Shown here in pieces: positions 4,602-11,338 of a DNA stretch of 11,338 bases; within the stretch, counting starts at the first letter, position 1, and the number at the start of each line of letters is the position of its first letter. This DNA is from Candidatus Iainarchaeum sp. (GTDB lineage Archaea > Iainarchaeota > Iainarchaeia > JAADDC01). The notes under the pieces are model-generated. The model had not been told where the DNA came from and did no database searches. It saw nothing but the letters and a program-made list of their open reading frames with translations. The position numbers were made by a program, and so were the translations under genes. Location: the NCBI GenBank assembly GCA_015520865.1, contig WAPE01000077.1, forward strand, positions 1 to 11,338, read 5' to 3'.

Positions 4602-5291
4602 ATGCGTGGCGATATGGGCATTTCTACGCTCATCATCTTCATCGTCATCGTCCTCATAGCTACCGTCGCCGCCATCGTCCTCCTCAACGCTGCAAATTCT
4701 CTCAAGAACCAGGCTCAGATAACACAGCAGGAGTCTCAAGCCAAGTTCTCCCGCCGCTTCGAAATCTTATCAATCTATGGTTTTGTAGACGAAAATGCAA
4801 ATTCCCCAACCTACAACCGCATTAGATACCTCCGTATTACTGCTAGAATTCCTCCCGGAGGGGAGTATGTTGACCTCCGTGATACTGTCCTAGAGTTTGC
4901 TACCGAAAACGTTGTTAAAACAGCCACCTTCATCGATGCGGGTGACGCCGATAACAATACCCTCGGAGACCCCTGTGAAAAGACCGATCAGAAGGTCTGG
5001 GAGATCATAACAACGGGTGTTTGGATCCAGCTAGGCAAGGAAGACGCTTACTATCTTTTCAATAACGGTGATTACTACACGGTTGCTTGGGTCCTTTGTA
5101 ATGGCGAGAAAGATGACCGGATGGTCTTTCCGGGACAACTCATCAACATCTACTATGCTCCTCCCGACGGACTTCTCCCTGACGAGCACGTGAGGATAAG
5201 CCTTATCGTGAACAACGGTGGGAGAACCGAAGCGGAGTTTACCGTTCCAGATGTCTTTCAGGGAAGCGTCGTAAAACTCTATCCACCATAA
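4602..5291 (+). CDS. arlB: Archaellin (archaellum filament protein), copy 1
   Basis: A 229-residue preprotein with a class III (type IV pilin-like) signal: MRGDMG then ISTLIIFIVIVLIATVAAIV. Prearchaellin peptidase should cut after the glycine at position 6. The hydrophobic helix that follows forms the filament core. The remainder is the beta-rich outer domain with archaellin features: YLRITARIPPGGEYVDLRDT, the late PGQLINIYYAPP segment and the ending GSVVKLYPP. Two cysteines (in GDPCEK and WVLCNG) could form a disulfide. The open frame allows an ATG at 4587, but that would put five hydrophobic residues before the charged signal and precede the predicted transcript start, so 4602 is preferred. 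ATG 4614 also exists but would remove the charged residues of the signal. A 31-bp gap with its own TATA-like box separates it from the ATPase gene. Confidence 0.88.
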   Translation: MRGDMGISTLIIFIVIVLIATVAAIVLLNAANSLKNQAQITQQESQAKFSRRFEILSIYGFVDENANSPTYNRIRYLRITARIPPGGEYVDLRDTVLEFATENVVKTATFIDAGDADNNTLGDPCEKTDQKVWEIITTGVWIQLGKEDAYYLFNNGDYYTVAWVLCNGEKDDRMVFPGQLINIYYAPPDGLLPDEHVRISLIVNNGGRTEAEFTVPDVFQGSVVKLYPP

Positions 5292-5293
5292 CC

Positions 5294-5299
5294 TTAAAT
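5294..5299 (+). promoter_or_regulatory. TATA-like box of the ATPase-platform operon
   Basis: TTAAAT in the 31-bp gap after archaellin 1, starting 29 nt before ATG 5323. This is the leaderless spacing seen elsewhere, so arlI1-arlI2-arlJ may be transcribed independently of the highly expressed archaellin. Confidence 0.35.
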
Positions 5300-5322
5300 C
5301 ATAACGATCCAATTCTTTAGGA

Positions 5323-6891
5323 ATGGCAAAGAAGATGAAGCCTTCCGAAGTAACGCTCCTCCTTTCTAAGCATCCTCACCTTAGGGAACACGTCTCGGAA
5401 TTCTCGCGAAAGTACGGGCGCCCGGAATTTTACAAGGAACTCGATCGCTCTATGGCCGCTATTTCCGATCCAAACATCATCTACCAGATCGATGAAGACG
5501 TATTTGTTCACGTTTACCGGGATAAGGAAACGGGAGAACTCATTTACTACCTCATCGAGCCAAAGGTTGAGGTTCCTGAAATCTACGAAAAGGTCCTTAA
5601 CAAGATCACCGAGCTTGCCGCCGACGTAAAGGCCCACGAACCTTCCCCGGAGCTACTCAGAGAGTTGGCCAAAAAGGCTTTCGAGGAACTACGCCTCAAT
5701 AAGAAACACTTCGAAGCCGTTTACTTTAACCTCGTGAAGAACATCGTTGGCTACGAAAAATGGGACAGCTTCTTCAAGGACGTTTACCTAGAAGATGTCC
5801 GAAACGCCGGCACAATAACCTACGTTGTCCATAAAGTCTGGGGCAATATGAGGAGTAACGTCGAGTTCGAGGACCTTGAAGAGGTGGACGGTTTTGCCTT
5901 TCGGCTAGGCCTCCGAATGAACAAGAGGGTCAGTATAACGAACCCCATCGTTGACGGGATCCTTCCTGAGAACCGTTCGAGGGTGAACATTATCTATGGA
6001 ACAGAGGTCTCGAAGGAAGGAACCGCTATTTCCATAAGGCTCGTCGAGAAGGAGCCGATGAGCGTCATATCGATAATGGATCTCGGAACGGCTTCTGCCG
6101 AGCTTATGGCATACCTCTGGCTCGCCATAGAGAACGGGATGAGCGTGTTTTTCTGCGGGCCGACGGCGTCGGGTAAAACAACGACGATGAGGGCGACCTC
6201 TGCCTTCATAAAGCCGGATGCAAAGATTTATTCTGTCGAAGACACACCGGAGCTTTACGTTCCCCATAAGAACTGGCAGGCGACGGTGGCAAAGGAAGGA
6301 CGAGCTGATATGTTCGATCTCCTCAAAGCATCCCTCCGATCGCGACCAGACTACATCATCGTCGGAGAGATCCGAGGAAAGGAAGGAAACATCGCTTTCC
6401 AGGCCATGCAGACAGGCCACCCAGTGATGTCCACCTTCCACGGCGGTGATATAAAGAAGATCATCCAGCGTCTGAACGGCCCCCCGATAAACATTCCCCT
6501 ACCCTATCTGACTAACCTGAACGTCGTCGTTATACAGCGTTCCTTCAGGAGGGGGCGTCAGATCATCCGAAGGGTCATTGCAGTCTATGAGATCGAGGGA
6601 TACCAAGAGGGGAAGGGTATAATGACCCGTATGGTTTTCCGTTGGGACCCCCTCTACGACAGGATCGAGTTCCTCGGAAGGTATAACTCCTACATCCTCG
6701 AGAAGAAGATAGCCCTCTACAAGGGATATGCCGATCCAAGAAAGATCTACGAAGACCTCGATGAGCGTGCGGCGGTGCTTTCGGAGATGCAGAAGCGTGG
6801 AATAAAGCGCTATATGGATGTGTTTAACGTGATAAAACGTTACTATTACTTTGGCCTTGAAGGATTACCCTTCCCGGTGGTGAGGGAATGA
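5323..6891 (+). CDS. arlI: Archaellum motor ATPase ArlI, paralog 1
   Basis: A 522-residue GspE/PilT-superfamily secretion ATPase of ArlI (FlaI) type. The N-terminal domain is followed by the RecA-like core with Walker A GPTASGKTT (279-287, lysine 285), the ASP-box region SVEDTPELYVPHKNW, the Walker B region DYIIVGEIRG (343-352, E349) and the His box MQTGHPVMSTFH (362-373). All catalytic motifs are intact. ArlI is a cytoplasmic hexamer that assembles the archaellum on ArlJ and powers its rotation. The C-terminal GLEGLPFPVV is shared with the next gene. Its stop overlaps the next start in ATGA (6888-6891), indicating translational coupling, and a GGTGAGG element lies just upstream of that start. 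It is the first of two tandem full-length paralogs; most archaellum loci have one. Confidence 0.92.
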   Translation: MAKKMKPSEVTLLLSKHPHLREHVSEFSRKYGRPEFYKELDRSMAAISDPNIIYQIDEDVFVHVYRDKETGELIYYLIEPKVEVPEIYEKVLNKITELAADVKAHEPSPELLRELAKKAFEELRLNKKHFEAVYFNLVKNIVGYEKWDSFFKDVYLEDVRNAGTITYVVHKVWGNMRSNVEFEDLEEVDGFAFRLGLRMNKRVSITNPIVDGILPENRSRVNIIYGTEVSKEGTAISIRLVEKEPMSVISIMDLGTASAELMAYLWLAIENGMSVFFCGPTASGKTTTMRATSAFIKPDAKIYSVEDTPELYVPHKNWQATVAKEGRADMFDLLKASLRSRPDYIIVGEIRGKEGNIAFQAMQTGHPVMSTFHGGDIKKIIQRLNGPPINIPLPYLTNLNVVVIQRSFRRGRQIIRRVIAVYEIEGYQEGKGIMTRMVFRWDPLYDRIEFLGRYNSYILEKKIALYKGYADPRKIYEDLDERAAVLSEMQKRGIKRYMDVFNVIKRYYYFGLEGLPFPVVRE

Positions 6892-8522
6892 GCCTGAAGC
6901 ACGACGAAGCTGCCTTCCAGGAAGCCCTCCAACGGAATCCTCACCTTAGGAGGTACGTCCAAGAGGTTCAAAGAAAGTGGAAAAAACCCATCTACGTGAC
7001 AGAGATCCCCTTGGATCTTAAGGTAGCTATCATGGATGAGATAAACGTCATTTATCCCGTCGGAGAGCCTTACTTCGTTCATATACGAAAGAAGCACGGA
7101 GAAGATCCGCTATACGTTGCTATTCAACCTGAGTACACCGAAGAAGATCTAAAGTACTTCCGAAAACTCTACGACAAGATTACAAAGCGGGTCTCCCTCA
7201 TGGATAAGATCCCCAAAGACCAGGACGAGTTCATAAAGCTACTCATCGACCTCGTCGAGAAAACGGTCTATACAAAGAAGGATTGGACCTGGCCCCTCCA
7301 AGAGTGGCTCCTAGGAAAGGTCTACATCCCTGAGGGTAAGAAGAAAGACATAAGGGAGCTCCTCATTCGAGAACTGGCCCAGTACTCCATGATAGAGGTT
7401 TTCATGAGGGATCCCTACATAGAGGACATCTCCTGTGTGGGAACAAACCCCATATGGATCGTCCACAAGATCTTTGGATCCATGGAAACCAACGTCCAGT
7501 TTAAAGACGAAGAAGAGCTAGAAGATTTCATATTCCGCATGACGGAGCTCCTTAACCGGCCCGCTACGGAAGTAAGGCCTATCGTCGATGCTGCCATGCC
7601 CGACGGCAGCCGTCTAAACGTTATATACTCCAAGGACATCTCAATTAGAGGCTCCTCCTTCACCATCCGTAAGTTCACGAAGGTCCCGATCTCCATCACA
7701 CAGCTCATCAAATGGAACACGATATCGGCAGAAGAGGCGGCCTATTTCTGGCTTGCGATCCAGGCAGGTTCTTCCGTGTTCATCTGCGGTGAAACCGCTG
7801 CAGGAAAGACCACAACCCTCAAGGCCTTGACCACCTTCATCGAACCACGGGCGAGGATCTATTCCGTTGAGGATACACCCGAGATCTATGTTCCCCACAA
7901 GAACTGGGTACGAACCATAACTGCAGAAGGAAAGGCAGACATGTTTGACCTCCTTAAGGCCGCCCTCCGCGCCAGACCAGACTACATCATCGTCGGAGAG
8001 ATCCGAGGCGCGGAGGGCTATGTAGCCTTCCAGGCCATGCAGACAGGCCACCCGGTGATGTCCACCTTCCACGCAGGAAGCGTGAACTCCTTCATTCGAA
8101 GGATTTCTGGGCCCCCTATTAACGTTCCGAAGGAGTACATACCGAACGTGAACATCGTGGCTATTCAGCAGTCCGTTATGAGGGAGGGAAAGAAGTACAG
8201 AAGGATGATAACGATCTCCGAGATCGAACGGTACCATGCACCAACGGGAAGCATCGTTACCCGAGAATCCTTCTCCTGGGATCCTGTAACCGATACCCAC
8301 CAGTTTAAGGCGTGGTACAACTCTTACGTGTTAGAGGAGGTGGTGGCTCCTACCTTGGGCATGGAGAAGGAAGAGGTTTACAACGAGTTGCGTGTTCGGG
8401 CGGCGGTCCTTCAAGAGATGGTAAACCGCGGCTACTTTGATTACTTCAAGGTTTACGAGCTCGTGAGCCGTTATATCGAGTTTGGCCTCGAAGGATTGCC
8501 ATTCACGGTGGTGGTGGAGTGA
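6888..8522 (+). CDS. arlI: Archaellum motor ATPase ArlI, paralog 2
   Basis: A 544-residue paralog of the preceding ATPase. It has intact Walker A GETAAGKTT (301-309, lysine 307), ASP-box region SVEDTPEIYVPHKNW, Walker B region DYIIVGEIRG (365-374, E371) and His box MQTGHPVMSTFH (384-395). The N terminus repeats the pattern PHLRRYVQEVQRKW of paralog 1 (PHLREHVSEFSRKY) and the C terminus repeats FGLEGLPF.VV.E, so the pair arose by duplication of the whole gene. Paralog 2 is about 22 residues longer, mainly in the N-terminal third, and the N-terminal domains differ most. Its end overlaps arlJ in GTGA (8519-8522). With both active sites complete, neither copy looks degenerate. Specialised roles or a mixed hexamer are inferred possibilities. 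Confidence 0.92.
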   Translation: MSLKHDEAAFQEALQRNPHLRRYVQEVQRKWKKPIYVTEIPLDLKVAIMDEINVIYPVGEPYFVHIRKKHGEDPLYVAIQPEYTEEDLKYFRKLYDKITKRVSLMDKIPKDQDEFIKLLIDLVEKTVYTKKDWTWPLQEWLLGKVYIPEGKKKDIRELLIRELAQYSMIEVFMRDPYIEDISCVGTNPIWIVHKIFGSMETNVQFKDEEELEDFIFRMTELLNRPATEVRPIVDAAMPDGSRLNVIYSKDISIRGSSFTIRKFTKVPISITQLIKWNTISAEEAAYFWLAIQAGSSVFICGETAAGKTTTLKALTTFIEPRARIYSVEDTPEIYVPHKNWVRTITAEGKADMFDLLKAALRARPDYIIVGEIRGAEGYVAFQAMQTGHPVMSTFHAGSVNSFIRRISGPPINVPKEYIPNVNIVAIQQSVMREGKKYRRMITISEIERYHAPTGSIVTRESFSWDPVTDTHQFKAWYNSYVLEEVVAPTLGMEKEEVYNELRVRAAVLQEMVNRGYFDYFKVYELVSRYIEFGLEGLPFTVVVE

Positions 8523-10219
8523 TAGAGGTAGAAAAGCTCATACACTCGTTGGGCGTCTCCTCGTTAAGGGAGCTGGCTTTCTACATCCTCCTTGTCTGGC
8601 TGGTGTCCTTCATAGGTCTTGAGATCCTTATATATCCCTTCGTCTACCTTGGATTCATCTCCTTCCGCCTCCTCGTTCTTCTTATCCCCGTTGTTCTTTT
8701 CGTCTCTCTCCTTATCGCTATTGCGTCCGTAACGATTCCTGCCGCGGTTAAGAGGGAGAACATCATCAAGAACTTTCCCATCTTCATCGTTTTCCTCGGT
8801 TCTATGACTACGGCCAAGGCAAACTACGACGAGTTCTTCAAAACGCTGGCCAAGACCGAGGAATACGGCGAGATCTCCAAGGAGATGAAGAGGCTTTATC
8901 ACCTGGCAAGGGACTGGAAGCTCGGCTATTCCAGGGCCTGTAAGGTGGTTGCAGACACCACCCCGGCACCTCTCTTCTCTAATTTCCTCTCTAGGCTTTC
9001 TCAGGTTGTAGAATACGGTGAAGACCTCGTCTTCTTCTTCAAGACGCAGTTCAAGGACATCCTCAGGGATATTCAGATGACCTACCAGGAGGCCGTCTAC
9101 AAGATATCCACCGTAGCTGACCTCTTCTCTGCCCTCTTCGTTTCAGTAGCCTTCATCCTTGCCTTCCTCGCCATGGCACCGATCTTCTTTCCCATCCCCA
9201 ACGAGGTTATCTACTTTGCCTTCATCGGAGGCATCTTCCTCATCGACGTCGTTATTCTTGCTTTGGCAAGAACCTCCGTTCCTCCCGATAAGTTAGCGAA
9301 CGACGCACCGGATATCTCTCCGGAGCACCTTACTGCTATCCTAGCTACCGCCGTGGGAGCATCTGTTTCGATCCTCATATTCTTCCTTGCCTACCTTCTT
9401 GGTCTGGATCCCATCATCCAGGTAACCCTTGCGGCGCTTCCACTCGTCGTTCCGGCCTACCTATCCCACAAGGCAGAATCCCTCATAAGGAAGAGGGAGC
9501 ACTCATACCTTCCCTTTATTAGGACCCTTGGAGAGCTCGTATCCATAAGAGAAGGAGCGGTGATCCCCGTTATCCGAAGGCTACGGAGGCACATCTATCC
9601 TGGTATGAATGAAGCATTGGAAAGGCTGTATCGCCGCCTTGCGGTTACTAGAAATGTTTACTACGCTTTTAAGCTGTTTTCCAAGGAACTCGGGTCCGCT
9701 ATTCTTTCCAAGTTTAACGAACTCTTCATAAAGACCCTTTACGCTGGAGCCGATCCTAAAATGGTCGGAAGTATCATAGGGGACCAGCTCCACACGCTCC
9801 TCGATGCAAGAAAGCTCAGGCTCCAAGTAGCATCGGGAGCAAAGGGAACGATCTACGGAACTTACTGGGGTGTGGCACTAGGTGTTTTCTTGGCAGTGAA
9901 GTCTATGGCGGCTGTCTTTGTTCTTTTCCATGGTGTTCTTAGCGGCCTCGGAACCGATGTAACGGGTATCGTCCCCTTCTTTAACTTCAACGTCGACCTT
10001 CGGCCCATGGTGAACGTCCTTGTCTACGTCTTTGCCCTCCAAGCTCTCTTTCTAGCAATCCTCATCAAGATCCTCGATGGAGGTCTAAAGGTGGAGGCTA
10101 CCCTTCACTTCGTCATCCTTATCATAGGCCTACTCCTCGTCTACTATGCCACCGATCTAACCCTTTCCCTCATCCTTCCATCGATGAAGTCGGCGGTGAC
10201 CATTACTCCAACAGGGTAG
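8519..10219 (+). CDS. arlJ: Archaellum membrane platform protein ArlJ
   Basis: A 566-residue GspF/TadC-type polytopic protein, the membrane platform on which ArlI acts. Two hydrophobic helices lie near residues 18-75. A first cytoplasmic T2SSF domain (about 95-200) follows, then helices around 203-250 and 268-313. A second cytoplasmic domain (about 320-430, with LGELVSIREGAVIPVIRRL) precedes C-terminal helices around 440-470 and 497-550. The length and doubled T2SSF domain are typical for ArlJ. The GTG start overlaps the ArlI2 stop by 4 bases, and the codons for the VVVE end of ArlI2 supply a GGTGGTGG Shine-Dalgarno. A hairpin followed by TTTT (10232-10250) lies after the stop and may end the operon. 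Confidence 0.93.
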   Translation: MIEVEKLIHSLGVSSLRELAFYILLVWLVSFIGLEILIYPFVYLGFISFRLLVLLIPVVLFVSLLIAIASVTIPAAVKRENIIKNFPIFIVFLGSMTTAKANYDEFFKTLAKTEEYGEISKEMKRLYHLARDWKLGYSRACKVVADTTPAPLFSNFLSRLSQVVEYGEDLVFFFKTQFKDILRDIQMTYQEAVYKISTVADLFSALFVSVAFILAFLAMAPIFFPIPNEVIYFAFIGGIFLIDVVILALARTSVPPDKLANDAPDISPEHLTAILATAVGASVSILIFFLAYLLGLDPIIQVTLAALPLVVPAYLSHKAESLIRKREHSYLPFIRTLGELVSIREGAVIPVIRRLRRHIYPGMNEALERLYRRLAVTRNVYYAFKLFSKELGSAILSKFNELFIKTLYAGADPKMVGSIIGDQLHTLLDARKLRLQVASGAKGTIYGTYWGVALGVFLAVKSMAAVFVLFHGVLSGLGTDVTGIVPFFNFNVDLRPMVNVLVYVFALQALFLAILIKILDGGLKVEATLHFVILIIGLLLVYYATDLTLSLILPSMKSAVTITPTG

Positions 10220-10231
10220 TAAAAAGCTCTG

Positions 10232-10250
10232 CGGTCCCGCGGACCGTTTT
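10232..10250 (+). terminator. Inverted repeat plus T run between arlJ and archaellin 2 (terminator or operator)
   Basis: CGGTCC, loop CGC, GGACCG (10232-10246): a perfect 6-bp stem followed at once by TTTT. It could end the arlJ transcript. It also abuts the TTTTAAAA box of the next gene, occupying the BRE position, so it could instead be a repressor site there. The layout matches the 6-3-6 palindrome at 1486-1500, though the sequence differs. Confidence 0.4.
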
Positions 10251-10254
10251 AAAA
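10247..10254 (+). promoter_or_regulatory. TATA box of archaellin gene 2
   Basis: TTTTAAAA. Its centre is about 26 nt from position 10277, beside the start codon at 10279, which implies a leaderless or nearly leaderless mRNA. It overlaps the T run after the inverted repeat. Confidence 0.5.
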
Positions 10255-10278
10255 GTCCCCAGGACCGAAATCTTATGG

Positions 10279-11052
10279 ATGCGAGCACAGCAGGGGATTG
10301 GAACAATCCTCATTCTCATCGCTATCGTTCTCGCCTCAATAATAGCGGCATTCCTCCTCATCCAGACAGCCGATCAGCTAAGGACAAAGGCACTCACCCT
10401 TCAGAAACAACACGAGCGTATGATTATGGATAGGATCCTCGTTAAAGAGGTAAAAGGTGTCGTGGGCTACTGTGGTGATCATCAGTGTGTAACGTACCTT
10501 CTTATCAAGGCCATGCTTGCCCCTGGAGCCGATCCGGTGGATCTGAGGAAGCTCGTCATGAGCTTTACCACGAATAACGTTTCTATTGACGGAATTCAGT
10601 ACGTTCCGCCTGAAGATCTCTATTCTGAGTTCAATTCCGATAAGAACACCCTTATTATCATTCATAATCTCATCCTCGACGAAAATGTATCTCCTTACCC
10701 TGCTTGTAGGGCCACTCTCATCAATGTGATGAACGAGCTTGCCCGTTTCGGCTTTAAGAACGCCTACGACATAGCCTTTGTTGCACAAGCCCTCGATCCC
10801 TTTGATTTAGACTCCAACGACATCCACGTCGGAACCTATTACACGGCCCTTTGGACTGACTGCTACGGGAAAGGTGATACGTATACGCTTCTACCGAACC
10901 AAGAAATCATCATCTTTTATCGGCCCAAGTATCCGCTACAAGCATCGGAACCGTTCACCATAGAGCTTGGAACAGCCCAAGGGTATCCTACAACGAAGGA
11001 TCTTATTACTCCGCGCGGATTTGAAGGAAAGGTAGTAGATATTTACCCGTAA
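10279..11052 (+). CDS. Archaellin-like filament protein, copy 2
   Basis: A 257-residue preprotein with a short class III signal (MRAQQG) and the hydrophobic core IGTILILIAIVLASIIAAFL. Cleavage is expected after G6. The outer domain parallels archaellin 1: LAPGADPVDLRKLVMSF, YYTALWTDCYGKGD beside YYTVAWVLCNGEKD, PNQEIIIFYRP, and the end GFEGKVVDIYP. It is therefore an archaellin paralog, perhaps a minor or basal filament subunit. Four cysteines are present, two close together (GYCGDHQC), one in PACRATL and one in the aligned WTDC position. A second ATG at 10275 is out of frame. The gene has its own promoter and is followed after 14 bp by the ArlC/D/E-like gene, which has a strong Shine-Dalgarno. 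Confidence 0.8.
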   Translation: MRAQQGIGTILILIAIVLASIIAAFLLIQTADQLRTKALTLQKQHERMIMDRILVKEVKGVVGYCGDHQCVTYLLIKAMLAPGADPVDLRKLVMSFTTNNVSIDGIQYVPPEDLYSEFNSDKNTLIIIHNLILDENVSPYPACRATLINVMNELARFGFKNAYDIAFVAQALDPFDLDSNDIHVGTYYTALWTDCYGKGDTYTLLPNQEIIIFYRPKYPLQASEPFTIELGTAQGYPTTKDLITPRGFEGKVVDIYP

Positions 11053-11066
11053 GAGGAGGTGGAAAG

Positions 11067-11338
11067 ATGTTTGACTTCCTGGGCCTTGGGAAGAAAAAGG
11101 AGGAGAAGGGTGGAGAAACAGCAGCCCCAAAACCTGCCATAACTCTGGGAGCCCCTGCTCCAGCTGCAACATCACCAAGCGGAACCGTTGCGATCACTCC
11201 ACCGGGTCAGACAGGACAGTTGCTTACTTCTGAAGGAAGGGAGGTTACCGCCGTTGTCGAAGACCTTGAAAAAGAGGTAGAAAGGCTGAAGGATTCCCTC
11301 AACGTTGTCAAGGAGAGCATTAAAGGCTTGAATACAAA
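11067..11338 (+). CDS. ArlC/D/E-like archaellum accessory protein (partial, runs off window)
   Basis: The first 90 codons are visible; the gene continues past the window end. It begins MFDFLGLGKKKEEKGG, followed by an Ala/Pro/Gly/Thr-rich probably disordered segment (residues about 18-50) and then a charged heptad-like helix (VVEDLEKEVERLKDSLNVVK) that looks like coiled coil. ArlC, ArlD and ArlE form the cytosolic ring around the motor and link it to the chemotaxis adaptor CheF; they commonly have this disordered-linker plus coiled-coil start. Position right after an archaellin fits the usual arlB-arlC order. The start is set by GAGGAGGTGG (11053-11062) 4 nt before ATG. Assignment to C, D or E is not possible from this fragment. 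Confidence 0.6.
   Translation, partial: MFDFLGLGKKKEEKGGETAAPKPAITLGAPAPAATSPSGTVAITPPGQTGQLLTSEGREVTAVVEDLEKEVERLKDSLNVVKESIKGLNT

Noticed and set aside
7641..8300. Long minus-strand frame of 219 codons opposite arlI2, and a 178-codon one opposite arlI1 (5905-6441)
   Set aside because: Both are shadows of strongly conserved ATPase coding sequence, with composition mirroring the sense codons.
1..11338. CRISPR arrays, insertion sequences, transposases
   Set aside because: No spaced direct repeats and no transposase or integrase motifs were seen; the only mobile element is the tRNA intron.

Overview
The window is archaeal. It carries archaellum genes with class III signal peptides, a 39-residue ribosomal protein eL41, a tRNA intron bounded by a bulge-helix-bulge (BHB) motif, TTTAAA-type TATA boxes with leaderless starts, and GGTG-type Shine-Dalgarno sites on other genes. 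Moderate GC content, eL41 and the intron fit a euryarchaeon-like, probably thermophilic lineage. I cannot name the species.

Left part (1-3700): a small two-helix membrane protein faces a ThiF/HesA-type E1-like protein, which lies downstream of a winged-helix regulator on the minus strand. Next comes a tRNA-Gln(TTG)-like gene whose acceptor stem does not close, then a GC-rich spacer with several hairpins. The spacer ends in a promoter followed by a probable single-hairpin H/ACA guide RNA. A ferritin-like/VIT1 fusion (minus) and an exonuclease III-family AP endonuclease (plus) diverge from one shared palindromic TATA box. Both appear to start leaderless at GTG. The tiny eL41 gene follows.

Middle (3746-4477, minus): the initiator tRNA-Met gene is split by a 657-nt intron at position 37/38. 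The intron ends pair perfectly over 11 bp and form a BHB-like splice motif. The intron encodes a two-motif LAGLIDADG homing endonuclease, frameshifted at a run of five A. A TATA-like box inside the intron sits where it could separately transcribe the 3' tRNA half, an arrangement resembling known split tRNAs.

Right part (4500-11338, plus): an archaellum locus with unusual content and order: archaellin, two tandem complete ArlI-type motor ATPases, ArlJ membrane platform, second archaellin, then an ArlC/D/E-like coiled-coil protein cut by the window end. ArlI1, ArlI2 and ArlJ are translationally coupled by 4-base overlaps. Each archaellin and the ATPase operon have their own AT-rich promoter. 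The duplicated ATPase suggests division of labour (assembly versus rotation) or a mixed motor, which is inference.
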